A stretch of DNA of 64,000 bases, from contig NZ_SRSO01000006.1 of the NCBI RefSeq assembly GCF_004791695.1, forward strand, positions 62,001-126,000. Direction: 5' to 3'. Shown here in pieces: positions 8,557 through 17,743 of the stretch (positions within the stretch are counted from its first letter, which is position 1; each line of letters begins with the position of its first letter). The notes below the pieces were generated by a model. It had not been told where the DNA came from. It ran no database searches and saw nothing but the letters and a program-made list of their open reading frames with translations. Both the position numbers and the translations under genes were made by a program. Origin of the DNA: Flavivirga rizhaonensis. GTDB taxonomy: Bacteria > Bacteroidota > Bacteroidia > Flavobacteriales > Flavobacteriaceae.

Positions 8557-9621
8557 ATGACGCAGCAGGAATTAACAAACGATGCCATATCACTTTTAAA
8601 AAAGCTGATAGAAACACAGTCATTCTCTTCAGAAGAAGACCAAACGGCATTGCATATAGAAGATTGGTTTAAGCGTTATGAAATTGATTATAAAAGAACG
8701 CAAAATAACGTTTGGGCCATTAATAAGTATTTTGATGAAAGTAAACCAACACTCTTGCTAAACTCACATCATGATACCGTAAAACCAAACAGTGCTTATA
8801 CCAAAGACCCTTTTAAAGCCATTGTAGAAGATGGCAAATTATATGGTTTAGGGAGTAATGATGCCGGTGGATGTTTAGTATCATTAATGGCCACATTTAC
8901 TCATTTCTATAATCAAAAGGATTTAAAATATAACCTAGTAATAGTCGCTTCCGCGGAAGAAGAGAGCAGTGGACCAAACGGATTAAATAGTATGTTAGCT
9001 ATTATTCCAAAAGTTGATGTAGCCATTGTAGGAGAGCCTACACTGATGAATTTAGCAATAGCCGAAAAAGGTTTAGTTGTTTTTGATGCCGTAGTTTCGG
9101 GAACACCAAGTCATGCGGCACACCCTAACGATGATAATGTACTTTATAATGTTATTGACGTATTACAGTGGTTTAAAGATTTTAAGTTTGAAAAAGGTTC
9201 GGAAGCCTTAGGAGATGTAAAACTAACAGTAACGCAAATTAATGCAGGAAAGCAACACAATGCAGTACCAGCACATTTGGATTTAGTGATTGATGTTCGT
9301 GTAAACGATGCTTATAGCAATGCTGAAATTGCAGAAATATTACAAGAACAGTCACCGTGTACAAATATTACACCTCGTAGCTTACGGTTAAATTCGTCAA
9401 GTATTCCTGTAGACCACGATTTGGTTAAAGCAGGTATCGCTATAGGTAGAACAACATATGGGTCACCAACATTATCGGATCAAGCAGTGCTATCATGTCC
9501 GTCATTAAAATTAGGACCAGGAGATAGTACACGTTCGCATTCGGCAGATGAATTTATTTATGTAAATGAGATTGAAGAAGGGGTGAAAATATATATTGAA
9601 TTGTTAGAAAAGGTATTGTAA
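8557..9621 (+). CDS. argE: N-acyl-ornithine/citrulline deacylase (M20 peptidase family)
   Basis: Zinc-dependent removal of the N-acyl group late in the pathway. M20 motifs are all present: SHHDTVKP (metal His/Asp), GSNDAGG (bridging Asp), EEESSGPNG (catalytic Glu and metal Glu), GEPT, and a C-terminal HSADEFIY metal-binding region. Length 354 residues. With a succinylornithine transcarbamylase in the operon the substrate is probably N-succinylcitrulline, an inference. It is followed by a 403-base repeat-rich gap before argH. Confidence 0.9.
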   Translation: MTQQELTNDAISLLKKLIETQSFSSEEDQTALHIEDWFKRYEIDYKRTQNNVWAINKYFDESKPTLLLNSHHDTVKPNSAYTKDPFKAIVEDGKLYGLGSNDAGGCLVSLMATFTHFYNQKDLKYNLVIVASAEEESSGPNGLNSMLAIIPKVDVAIVGEPTLMNLAIAEKGLVVFDAVVSGTPSHAAHPNDDNVLYNVIDVLQWFKDFKFEKGSEALGDVKLTVTQINAGKQHNAVPAHLDLVIDVRVNDAYSNAEIAEILQEQSPCTNITPRSLRLNSSSIPVDHDLVKAGIAIGRTTYGSPTLSDQAVLSCPSLKLGPGDSTRSHSADEFIYVNEIEEGVKIYIELLEKVL

Positions 9622-10010
9622 GAAACAAGAATATAGAACCAAGAAACAAGACATAAATGTAGTTCATTAACAGTCTTAGTTCTAAAAGCGAAGCGGTCTT
9701 TTTCTCTTGATTATAAATATTAAGAAGAATAAAAAAGAAATAAGAATATAGAATCAAGAACAAATATTTAATCATAGTTAAATATAAATATTGGTTTAAA
9801 ATTATAAGAATAATAAAAGGAGTTAAGAACATAGAATCTAGAAAATAGACTTGATAATAGTTCAGTTCAAGTCTTGGTTCTAAATATTAAAAAGTCAAGA
9901 TTTATGTTGAATTGTACAATAGTTTAAACAATTCTGTCATTCCTGCGAAGGCAGGAATCCACTAAAAAACTAGTAAATATAATAAGATTCCCGTCTTCAC
10001 GGGAATGACA
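9622..10010. repeat. Repeat-rich intergenic region before argH
   Basis: No gene is visible. Three degenerate units beginning AAGAAxATAGAAxCAAGAA (near 9622, 9737 and 9825) and complementary tails such as AGTCTTAGTTCTA (near 9683) and AAGTCTTGGTTCTA (near 9869) can fold on one another. From 9935 to 10009 lies a family C pair: GTCATTCCTGCGAAGGCAGG and the inverted ATTCCCGTCTTCACGGGAAT, bracketing about 30 bases. The right-hand unit ends 15 bases before the argH ATG. Confidence 0.7.
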
Positions 10011-10024
10011 AAAAAGTATAGAAG

Positions 10025-11299
10025 ATGAAACTCTGGGACAAAGGCATATCAATAGATAAAAAAATAGAACAATTCACTGTTGGGAACGATAGAGAAATCG
10101 ATATCCATATTGCGAAGTACGATGTTATAGCATCTAAAGCACATGCTAAAATGCTTCAAAAAATTGGCATTATCACCGTTGAGGAATTGGTTGAATTGTT
10201 AGGTGGATTAAGGGTTTTAGAAACTCAGATTGAAAACGGAACCTTTGTTATCGATCCTCAGTTTGAAGATGTACATTCTAAAATAGAATTCGAACTCACA
10301 AAATCTTTAGGAGAAGTAGGTAAAAAAATCCATACAGCACGTTCTAGAAATGATCAGGTTTTGGTGGCTTTGCATTTGTATTATAAAGAGAATCTGGGTA
10401 TAGTAAAAGAAAAAACAAAAACCTTCTTTACCACACTTCTTGAATTAGCAGAAACTCATAAAGATAAAGTATTACCAGGGTATACGCACTTACAAGTGGC
10501 CATGCCATCATCATTTGGATTATGGTTCTCTGCCTATGCAGAATTAATGATAGACGATGTATACTTACTAAATGCCGCCATACAAACAGTAGATCAGAAT
10601 CCATTAGGTTCAGCTGCAGGTTACGGAAGTTCATTCCCTATCGATAGAGAATTAACTACCAAAGAAATGGACTTTTCCACCTTAAAATACAATGTAGTAG
10701 CCGCCCAAATGAGCCGAGGAAAAAGTGAGCGTACCATAGCAGCCAGTTTAGGGAGCCTATGTAATACGATGTCTCGTTTCGCTATGGACATCTGTTTGTA
10801 TATGAGTCAGAATTTTGGATTTATTTCCTTTCCAGATGAATTAACTACGGGGAGTAGTATCATGCCTCATAAAAAGAACCCCGATGTATTTGAATTAATT
10901 CGAGGAAAGTGTAATAAAATACAAGCCTTACAAAGCGAAATGATTTTAATAACCAATAATTTACCAAGTGGATATCATAGAGATTTTCAGTTATTAAAAG
11001 AGAACATTATTGCAGCTTTTGAAGAAGTAAAAGATATTCTGGATATTTTTAATTATTCCATCCAACAAATCATTGTAAAAGATGTAGATATCAATAGCGA
11101 TTTGTATAAATATTTATTTACGGTAGATAATATAAATACATTGGTTGTAGAAGGGCAAAGCTTTAGAGAAGCTTACCAGAAAATTGGTGGAGAAGTACAA
11201 GATGGTACTTATGTTCCTGATACCTCTAAGCATCATACTCATGTTGGGAGTATTCATAATTTAAGTTTAGATAAAATTCGCGCTAAGTTTCCTGATTAA
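10025..11299 (+). CDS. argH: Argininosuccinate lyase
   Basis: Cleaves argininosuccinate to arginine and fumarate. Fumarase/aspartase superfamily signature TTGSSIMPHKKNPDVFEL (catalytic serine loop), HTARSRNDQV, and GYTHLQVAMP are present. At 424 residues it is somewhat shorter than the common 460, mainly at the C-terminus, as is usual in Bacteroidetes. Last arginine gene of the operon. Confidence 0.95.
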   Translation: MKLWDKGISIDKKIEQFTVGNDREIDIHIAKYDVIASKAHAKMLQKIGIITVEELVELLGGLRVLETQIENGTFVIDPQFEDVHSKIEFELTKSLGEVGKKIHTARSRNDQVLVALHLYYKENLGIVKEKTKTFFTTLLELAETHKDKVLPGYTHLQVAMPSSFGLWFSAYAELMIDDVYLLNAAIQTVDQNPLGSAAGYGSSFPIDRELTTKEMDFSTLKYNVVAAQMSRGKSERTIAASLGSLCNTMSRFAMDICLYMSQNFGFISFPDELTTGSSIMPHKKNPDVFELIRGKCNKIQALQSEMILITNNLPSGYHRDFQLLKENIIAAFEEVKDILDIFNYSIQQIIVKDVDINSDLYKYLFTVDNINTLVVEGQSFREAYQKIGGEVQDGTYVPDTSKHHTHVGSIHNLSLDKIRAKFPD

Positions 11300-11344
11300 T
11301 TTAACCAGTTAAAAGTGAACACTAAATATAATGTTTGGTTATTT

Positions 11345-11360
11345 CTAAGCAATTGATTAG
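11345..11360. promoter_or_regulatory. Probable TetR operator, upstream copy
   Basis: CTAAGCAATTGATTAG is a 16-base dyad with one mismatched pair. It differs by one base from the core of the perfect palindrome at 12197-12214 on the other side of the tetR gene. Its distance from tetR (about 250 bases) is partly due to a repeat element inserted at 11431-11554. Inferred autoregulatory operator. Confidence 0.5.
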
Positions 11361-11430
11361 TTTTGTTTTGTAATTAATGTAAATTCGATATGATGATTCT
11401 ATGTTTGGTTAAAAATAAGTCGATTACGTT

Positions 11431-11554
11431 AATATGTCAGGTTGAGCGCAGTCGAAATCTATAAAGAGTTATTGATTTTTAAAACCTTTCGACTTGTTTC
11501 ACAAGCTACTTTCAATAAAAATATATTTTCATTTCAGTAATGCTCAAGGTGACA
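11431..11554. repeat. Family D repeat element, composite with inverted copy
   Basis: Starts with ATGTCAGGTTGAGCGCAGTC, and from 11487 to 11554 continues with the inverted counterpart of the block at 7618-7683 (TTCGACTTGTTTCACAAGCT at the left end, GCTCAAGGTGACA at the right). It occupies most of the 313-base gap between argH and tetR; the remaining bases hold the operator-like dyad at 11345 and nothing else I can recognise. Confidence 0.8.
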
Positions 11555-11612
11555 AATGCTAATATTAGTAGATTTTTCTATAAAATAGATTAACTCACGT
11601 TAATTAGAAATA

Positions 11613-12179
11613 ATGGCAAGAAAAAAGGAATATATTGAAGAAGAAGTTATAGAAAAGGCCATGAACTTGTTTTGGCGTAATGGGTATGAAACCACTTCTG
11701 TTCGTATGTTAGAAAAAGAAATGGGAATAAACCAATTTTCTATGTATTCCAGTTTTGGGAACAAGCAAGGCGTCTTTTTAGAGAGCGTTAAATGCTATAA
11801 AAAGAAGGCAAAAGAAGCCCTTGTCGATAAACTCAAACAGTCTACTAATGGCGTAGAAGCCATAAAAGAATACTTTTACAATTTTATTGAGTTCTCTAAA
11901 GATACAAAGACTAACAAAGGTTGTTTATTGACCAATACAGTAAACGAGTTAGGAGAACATGCCGATACGGTAATCATGTCCGAAATTATAAAATTTGCTA
12001 CCGATATTAAATCACACATCATAAAAAAATTAGAAACTGATAAACAAAAGGATTCAGAAACAATAGCAAAGCAAGCCAATTATTTAATGGTTTCCTTACA
12101 AGGTTTATCTGTGGCCTCTAAAATGTTTGAAAAGCAACAATTAGAAGATTTTATTGAGAGTGCTTTCGAAAGCCTTTAA
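11613..12179 (+). CDS. TetR/AcrR-family transcriptional regulator
   Basis: A 188-residue one-domain-plus-ligand-domain repressor. The N-terminal helix-turn-helix (about residues 10-55) has the typical AMNLFWRNGYETTSVRMLEKEMG, then FSMYSSFGNKQGVFLESV. The C-terminal half would bind an unknown small ligand. A perfect 18-base palindrome lies 18 bases after its stop, before the AhpD-like gene, and a near copy lies upstream, which suggests it represses itself and that neighbour. In this family such local targets are often detoxification enzymes. Confidence 0.88.
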   Translation: MARKKEYIEEEVIEKAMNLFWRNGYETTSVRMLEKEMGINQFSMYSSFGNKQGVFLESVKCYKKKAKEALVDKLKQSTNGVEAIKEYFYNFIEFSKDTKTNKGCLLTNTVNELGEHADTVIMSEIIKFATDIKSHIIKKLETDKQKDSETIAKQANYLMVSLQGLSVASKMFEKQQLEDFIESAFESL

Positions 12180-12196
12180 ACTTTTTTAAATATAAA

Positions 12197-12214
12197 ACTA
12201 AGCAATTGCTTAGT
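12197..12214. promoter_or_regulatory. Perfect 18-base palindrome, probable TetR operator
   Basis: ACTAAGCAATTGCTTAGT reads the same on both strands. It lies between the tetR stop (12179) and the start of the AhpD-like gene (12241), 26 bases before the ATG. A near-identical dyad is at 11345-11360. Size and symmetry fit a TetR dimer site. Confidence 0.6.
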
Positions 12215-12240
12215 AATAATAATTTAAATAAATAATAATC

Positions 12241-12800
12241 ATGAGTACAATTAAAATGATAAATTTAGAACCTAAAACAATTGAAACAGCCGATGCTATT
12301 TCTAGTGAAATTTTAAAAACGACCCAAAATAAATTAGGATTAATCCCTAATATGTATGCAGGTATGGCTTGTTAGATGACTATGTAGCAGCCTATAATTC
12401 GTTTAGAGCGAATTCTGGTTTTACACCCCAGGAACAAGAGGTTGTGTTTTTATCGATCGCTTATGTAAATAACTGTACTTATTGTATGGCAGCACATAGT
12501 TTTGTAGGAGATAATATGACACATGTGCCTGTTGAGGTTACCGATGCCATTAGAAGCAATTCTGATATTCCAGATGTTAAACTTAAAGCGTTAAGTTTAT
12601 TTGCAAAGTCAGTAACAATGAATCGTGGCTTACCTACAGAAACAGATATTGAGAATTTTTTAAGTGCAGGGTATACCCAAAACCATATTTTAGCCGTGAT
12701 TTCAGGTGTTGGAGTAAAAACAATGAGTAATTACTTCAATCATATTTTTAATACCCCTATTGACGATGCTTTTAAAGGTAGAGTTTGGGAAAAGAACTAG
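12241..12800 (+). pseudogene. AhpD-like carboxymuconolactone decarboxylase family gene, frameshifted
   Basis: The frame starting at 12241 (MSTIKMINLEPK..., about 44 residues to MYAGMAC) stops at TAG 12373-12375. The rest continues in another frame from about 12369 (LLDDYVAAYNSFRANSGFTPQEQ...). Together they match the layout of AhpD-like proteins, with the redox CxxC as NNCTYCMAAHS. A few residues normally between GMA and LLDDY are missing, so a small deletion has shifted the frame. The downstream part keeps the catalytic CTYC and could be expressed from TTG 12369, but the N-terminal helix would be lost. Family proteins act as alkylhydroperoxidase-like enzymes. A sequencing error cannot be excluded. 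Confidence 0.75.
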
Positions 12801-12834
12801 TCCAATTTTGTTCCATTAAGTAATATAATAAATA

Positions 12835-12918
12835 GGAGAGTACCTTAAAAAGTGTCATTCAGAACGAAGTGAAGCATCTCTTTGAAAAGAACACTCTTTA
12901 AGGTCTCCTCTTTTTTAA
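12835..12918 (+). terminator. Long-stem terminator with a repeat in the loop
   Basis: AGGAGAGTACCTTAAAAAGTGT (12835 onward) is largely complementary to ACACTCTTTAAGGTCTCCTC (ending 12910), and a T6 run follows. The intervening GTGTCATTCAGAACGAAGTG region resembles the repeat found at 28529 and 35792. It would end transcription of the AhpD-like gene. Confidence 0.6.
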
Positions 12919-13066
12919 ATGTTTATCATGTACGATAAATATTTAAGTAATAGATCATATATTTTGTATAGAAAAACGTGTGTTAAATTTTCTGAATAAA
13001 GTATTATTGCAATTAATATTAAGTAAATTAGAACCTAGTTAAATAAACGAATAATTAGGTTTAAAA

Positions 13067-13933
13067 ATGAAAAAACGATTAGTACTTCTTAGTTTCTGTT
13101 TTATGTTCTCTTTCTCAAATTTTGCACAAACAGGAAAGGTCTTCGATAAATTATCTCACACCAGTAAAATTTTAAAAGGCGATCGAAATTTTGCCATTTA
13201 TCTACCACCAGATTACGAAACGTCTCAAAGAGATTATCCTGTTTTATATTTATTGCATGGTGCAGGTGATGATCAAACAGGTTGGGTGCAGTTTGGAGAA
13301 GTGCTACATATTACAGATAAAGCCATAAAAGAAGGCAAAGCAACCCCTATGATTATCGTTATGCCTGATGCAAAAACGAAACGTTTAGGCTATTTTAATG
13401 ACGCAAGAGGCGACTGGAACTACGAAGATTATTTTTTTGAAGAATTGATGCCTTATGTAGAAACGACCTATCGTATAAAAAGAGAAAAACGCTATAGAGC
13501 CGTTGCAGGATTGTCTATGGGCGGTGGAGGCTCTTTTATGTATGCATTACATCATCCCGAATTATTTTCGTCGGCATGTCCGTTAAGTGCTTATACAGGG
13601 CCATTAACTGTTGATGAAGTAAAAAAAATGGCAAAACAGTATTATAACTTAGAAATCAGTGATGCCGATGCAGAAAAATATTATTCAACGCATAGTGCGT
13701 TACCGCTCATAGAATCCATGACTAAAAAACAGGTTGAATCTGTAAAATGGTATATCGATTGTGGTGATGACGATTTTCTATACGAAGGAAATAGCTTGGT
13801 ACATATCGCGCTTCGAAAAAAGAAAGTGCATCATGAATTTCGAATTAGAAATGGCGGACATACCTGGACGTATTGGAGAGAATCACTTCCTGAGGTTTTA
13901 GAATTTGTATCGAATACATTTCACCAGAAATAA
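13067..13933 (+). CDS. Secreted esterase D / feruloyl-esterase-like protein (alpha/beta hydrolase)
   Basis: A 288-residue exported hydrolase. The N-terminus (KKRLVLLSFCFMFSFSNFAQ) is a signal peptide cleaved probably after FAQ. The mature part has the Esterase (PF00756-type) layout: AIYLPPDYET, LYLLHGAGDDQTGW with the oxyanion region, nucleophile serine in AGLSMGGGGS, an acid near DCGDDDF and a late histidine in NGGHTWTYW. Such enzymes cut ester-linked groups on polysaccharides or formylglutathione-like substrates; the export signal favours carbohydrate esters. No sugar-utilisation genes are next to it, so the substrate is open. Confidence 0.82.
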   Translation: MKKRLVLLSFCFMFSFSNFAQTGKVFDKLSHTSKILKGDRNFAIYLPPDYETSQRDYPVLYLLHGAGDDQTGWVQFGEVLHITDKAIKEGKATPMIIVMPDAKTKRLGYFNDARGDWNYEDYFFEELMPYVETTYRIKREKRYRAVAGLSMGGGGSFMYALHHPELFSSACPLSAYTGPLTVDEVKKMAKQYYNLEISDADAEKYYSTHSALPLIESMTKKQVESVKWYIDCGDDDFLYEGNSLVHIALRKKKVHHEFRIRNGGHTWTYWRESLPEVLEFVSNTFHQK

Positions 13934-14043
13934 TAAAAAAATAACTTAATTTAACACCTAATATATAAGTGTCTTATGCAGAATTTGCTTCTGTATTGAA
14001 ATGTTAAATGCTATTGGAGCAAACTTAATAACGATTTCACCAA

Positions 14044-15208
14044 TTGGTAAAAGAAGAAATATATTTCAATTTAAATTTGGTAAACTTTTTTATCATTTCT
14101 GGATTGATTCAAAATTTCATACTAGCAGGAATTCTGTTTTTTAGGAAAAGGGATAGGCTTTTAGCAAATAGATTTTTAGCGATAACAATATGTATTGTCA
14201 ATTTACATCTAACCTATTTAATGGTTTTGGATACTAATCTTGACAATTTTTCCCCTTTCTTACTTTGGATGCCCTATTCGTATCTAACAGCCGTTGGTCC
14301 ACTAATATTTTTTTATACAAGAGCCTATACCGATACAGGTTTCAATATTTCAAGCATACATAATTAAACACTTTTTTCCATTAATGGCTGAAATTGGTGT
14401 ACAAATAATTATGATAACCTATGGTATTAGGTACAATCAGCTCTTTTACAACACACCACCATATTTTTATTTAACACCATTGTTTTATATATGGACTGCT
14501 GGTTCCATTTTTTATTATTTGCGTCTTTCTCTTAAGATTATCAATAATCACGAAATTTGGGTGTTGAAAAACTTCTCTAATCTTAAAGAAATAACGCTTA
14601 AATGGTTAAGAAAATTAATTGTTTATTATCGTTTACTATGGATAGTTTGGGTGCCTTTTGTCACTGTATTTTTATTGTTTTTTAGATTTCAGTTATTACA
14701 TTTTATTATTGTTCTGATACTTTATTTTTTAATGCTTGTTTTAACATACCTCACCTTTTGGATAGGATTAGAAGGTTTGGGGCGTGGAAATTTTATCTTT
14801 ATAAATCAGAATAAAGGAAAAACAAAGAATAAGAATTTTACTCATCTTACAGAAAAAAATATACAGGATTATATTGAAAGAATAACTCAACTTATGATTG
14901 TAGAAAAAATATACTTAAATGAAAATTTAAATCTTACTGAGTTTGCATGGTATCTTAAAGCTGACCCTAATTTAATTTCGTTTATCTTGAATAACCACTT
15001 AAATAATAACTTTTACGACTTTGTGAATCGTTACAGAATTGAAGAGGTAAAAAATAAATTGAACGATCCCGCTTGTAAACATTTTACCTTATTAGGGATA
15101 GCGCTTGATTCTGGTTTCAATTCAAAGACGACATTTAATAGGGTATTTAAACAGGTCACTGGAATTACACCCACAGAATTTCAGAAAACTATTCCAAATA
15201 AGAATTAG
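14044..15208 (+). pseudogene. Membrane-anchored AraC-family regulator, frameshifted
   Basis: The first part (TTG 14044 to TAA 14367, 107 residues) encodes several membrane helices. The frame then continues one position off (14360 to 15208), where reading upstream from ATG 14384 gives IIKHFFPLMAE, a smooth continuation of the first part. The second part has more membrane helices and a C-terminal AraC helix-turn-helix (LNLTEFAWYLKADPNLIS ... LLGIALDSGFNSKTTFNRVF). The combined protein of about 388 residues matches the common Bacteroidetes type with membrane helices fused to AraC HTH. One missing base near 14360-14366 explains it; natural decay or sequencing error are both possible. Confidence 0.72.
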
Positions 15209-15296
15209 AAAATAGGTTCCATCCCTCATATTGGGACGCTTTCAAATGATACATTTTGTTGTTTTGAAGAAACATTTAAATCGAAACAATAAATTC

Positions 15297-16316
15297 ATGA
15301 AAAAACTAATATTAACCCTGTTTACACTTTCCGCTTTTGTTTGCAATGGACGAATAGAAAAAAGCAAAAATGAAGAAAGCCTGATAAGAAAAATTTTAAC
15401 AGATCCTTCTTCCGAAGAAATACAAGAAGTTCTTTTTGAGCTCAAAAAACAAGACTTATCTCCTAAAAATGTCGTTATTCAAGATTCAATACTACTTTCT
15501 AATACAAATACATTATACATACTTTCTCATAAAGTACATGGTAATAAACATTATGGAGCAGTGATTATTCCAAACCGAAACGACATCAAAAAGTTACCAG
15601 TAATTATTTTCGCAACAGGCGGAGATGGCATGCACAATCAATTTGATATCACTCAGGATTTTAATCATAATGCAGCTCAGTTTCCGAGTTTCTTAGGAGA
15701 AGAGTTGGATAAGAAATTTATTGTTGTAATACCATCATTTAGAGGGCAACAGATGATAATTGATGACAAAAAATATCAGTCTGAGGGAAACGTTGGAGAT
15801 GCATTTGATGGAGCAACAACCGATGCGCTATCATTTTTAAATGTGAGTATTAAAACGTTTAGTCAGATAGACGAAAACCTTATAGCGATTTATGGAGGAA
15901 GCAGAGGAGGAACAGTAGCGCTATTAGCTTCTTCACGAGATAAACGAATACAAAGAGCAATTGTAGTTGCGACGCCTACTGATATGAAAAAGTTATATTT
16001 ATTATATTCAGAACAATTTAAATTGCTATTTTTTAATGATTTATTAATTGGAAAAATAACAGAAAAAGAAGCTAGAAAGAAGTTTATATCTATATCTCCA
16101 ATTCACTTCATTAAGCAATTACCAATGGTACAATTACATCATGATAAAAATGACCCATTTGTACCTGTAGAATTCGCGAAAATATTAGTAGAAAACATGA
16201 AAGCGAATAAAAAACCTGTTGATTCTTATTTTTATGATGAAGGAATTCATGGCTTTTGGAATGATGAAAATTATTGGAAACGGGTACAAGATTTCATCAG
16301 GCCACTATTAGATTAG
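15297..16316 (+). CDS. Exported alpha/beta hydrolase, prolyl-oligopeptidase-like
   Basis: A 339-residue protein whose N-terminus (KKLILTLFTLSAFVCNG) is an export signal; the cysteine in AFVC could be a lax lipobox. The start at 15297 is chosen because the signal peptide begins there. The catalytic serine is in YGGSRGGTVALLAS (GxSxG), an acid is probably D in HHDKNDPFVP, and the histidine is in DEGIHGFWND. This order is that of peptidase S9-like and acetyl-esterase-like hydrolases. Substrate unknown. Confidence 0.75.
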   Translation: MKKLILTLFTLSAFVCNGRIEKSKNEESLIRKILTDPSSEEIQEVLFELKKQDLSPKNVVIQDSILLSNTNTLYILSHKVHGNKHYGAVIIPNRNDIKKLPVIIFATGGDGMHNQFDITQDFNHNAAQFPSFLGEELDKKFIVVIPSFRGQQMIIDDKKYQSEGNVGDAFDGATTDALSFLNVSIKTFSQIDENLIAIYGGSRGGTVALLASSRDKRIQRAIVVATPTDMKKLYLLYSEQFKLLFFNDLLIGKITEKEARKKFISISPIHFIKQLPMVQLHHDKNDPFVPVEFAKILVENMKANKKPVDSYFYDEGIHGFWNDENYWKRVQDFIRPLLD

Positions 16317-16339
16317 TAAGAGGAAGCGTAGCTAAAATG

Positions 16340-16720
16340 TTATGAGCAATTACTACAATAACCAGATATTAACCCATTGAAAGCTTCTGTAGTATATCCC
16401 TTTGGTAAAGACACGTCAATTTCGTTTTTAAGACACTCCACTTTGCCACATTTAAGACATTTGAAATGAAAATGATTATGACTATGTTGCTTTTTTTCTT
16501 TATCGCAATTTAAGCAGAAGGCGAAATATTGCTTGCCATCATCACCAATAACTTTATGTACCAAACCATCATCACTAAATCGGTTCAAAACGCGATAAAT
16601 AGTTGCTCTATCAATCTTTGTAGTTAATTTAGCTTGCAGCATGTCATGGTTTAAAGCTGAATTGGAGTCTTTTAAGATCTCCAAAATTTCTTCCTGTGAT
16701 TGCGTTTTCCTTCTTTTCAT
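16340..16720 (-). CDS. Fur-family metal/peroxide regulator
   Basis: A 126-residue Fur-fold repressor: N-terminal winged helix (about 1-70, with RATIYRVLNRFSDDGLVHKV) and a metal domain with the His-rich HSHNHFHFKC, the zinc pair CLKCGKVEC and a second pair CSNCS at the C-terminus. Both CxxC structural zinc pairs are present. Fur, Zur and PerR cannot be separated with certainty; the many histidines favour zinc sensing. It is divergent from the flavoprotein at 16838, and a symmetric dyad sits just upstream of its start codon. Confidence 0.87.
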   Translation of the reverse strand: MKRRKTQSQEEILEILKDSNSALNHDMLQAKLTTKIDRATIYRVLNRFSDDGLVHKVIGDDGKQYFAFCLNCDKEKKQHSHNHFHFKCLKCGKVECLKNEIDVSLPKGYTTEAFNGLISGYCSNCS

Positions 16721-16726
16721 AATTAT

Positions 16727-16749
16727 TTAATGCGACTTTATTGCATTAA
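16727..16749. promoter_or_regulatory. Dyad TTAATGC-N9-GCATTAA, probable Fur-family operator
   Basis: Perfect 7-base arms separated by nine bases, starting six bases upstream of the start codon of the Fur-family gene (minus strand) and 89 bases before the divergent flavoprotein. Position and size fit an autoregulatory Fur/Zur box. Confidence 0.55.
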
Positions 16750-16837
16750 TATGTTTTTTAGTATTTTTATCGAAAAATTATTGTAGAGTAAATTTTTTAT
16801 TAGTCTCTACAAAATTAAAAACTTAAAGATAGTAAAA

Positions 16838-17743
16838 ATGACAAATAATAATTTTGATGTAATTATTGTTGGAGGTAGTTACTCAGGGCTTTCAGCAGCT
16901 ATGGCATTAGGTAGATCGTTGAGAGATGTTTTGATTATAGATAACGGGAAACCTTGTAACAGACAAACACCACATTCGCATAATTTTCTAACTCAAGACG
17001 GTCAAACCCCAAAAGATATTACAATGAAGGCGAGAGAGCAGGTTGAAAAATATGAATCTGTGAGGTTTTATAATGGATTTGCAACTAACGGTGTAAAAAC
17101 TCAAAATAGTTTTGAAATAGAAACACAATCAGGAGATAGATTCACGTCAGAGAAATTAATTTTTGCTACAGGAGTTAAAGATATTATGCCAGACATAGAA
17201 GGCTTTTCAGAAAGTTGGGGTATTTCTGTTATACATTGCCCTTATTGTCATGGGTATGAAGTGAAACATGAAAAAACGGGTATATTAGGGAACGGAGAGT
17301 ATGGTTTTGAATTTTCTAAAATGATTAATAATTGGACAAAAGATCTTACGCTTTTTACTAACGGAAAATCAACTTTGACTGAAGAACAAACAACAAAATT
17401 AGAGGCACATGATATAAAAATAGTTGAAGAAGAGATTGATAGTTTTGAGCAAATTAAAGGTCAAATTAAAAATGTGATTTTTAAAAATGGGTCAAAAAGG
17501 TCATTAAAAGCCATATACGCTAGAACATCTTTTGTTCAACAGTCAGATATTCCAAAAACACTAGGTTGTGAATTAACAGAGGAAGGATATATCTCAGTAG
17601 ATCCTTTTCAAAGGACTACTGTTCAAGGTATATATGCTTGTGGTGATAATACAACATTTAAGCGTTCTGTGTCAAATGCAGTAGCCATGGGGACTTCTGC
17701 AGGAGCTATAGCTAATAAAGAAATCATTGATGAAGCGTTTTAA
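16838..17743 (+). CDS. Thioredoxin-reductase-like NAD(P)/FAD oxidoreductase
   Basis: A 301-residue two-dinucleotide-fold flavoprotein. VIIVGGSYSGLSAAMALGR binds FAD, the redox-active HCPYCHGYE is in the thioredoxin-reductase position, and GIYACGDN closes the FAD domain. The NAD(P) motif is GNGEYGFEFSK, weaker than the usual GxGxxA/G. It may reduce a small redox protein. Single gene, divergent from the Fur-family regulator, and likely controlled from the dyad between them. Confidence 0.85.
   Translation: MTNNNFDVIIVGGSYSGLSAAMALGRSLRDVLIIDNGKPCNRQTPHSHNFLTQDGQTPKDITMKAREQVEKYESVRFYNGFATNGVKTQNSFEIETQSGDRFTSEKLIFATGVKDIMPDIEGFSESWGISVIHCPYCHGYEVKHEKTGILGNGEYGFEFSKMINNWTKDLTLFTNGKSTLTEEQTTKLEAHDIKIVEEEIDSFEQIKGQIKNVIFKNGSKRSLKAIYARTSFVQQSDIPKTLGCELTEEGYISVDPFQRTTVQGIYACGDNTTFKRSVSNAVAMGTSAGAIANKEIIDEAF

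Noticed and set aside
9622..10010. CRISPR-like repeats before argH
   Set aside because: The repeat units are degenerate, unevenly spaced and partly inverted; there are no uniform spacers and no cas genes.
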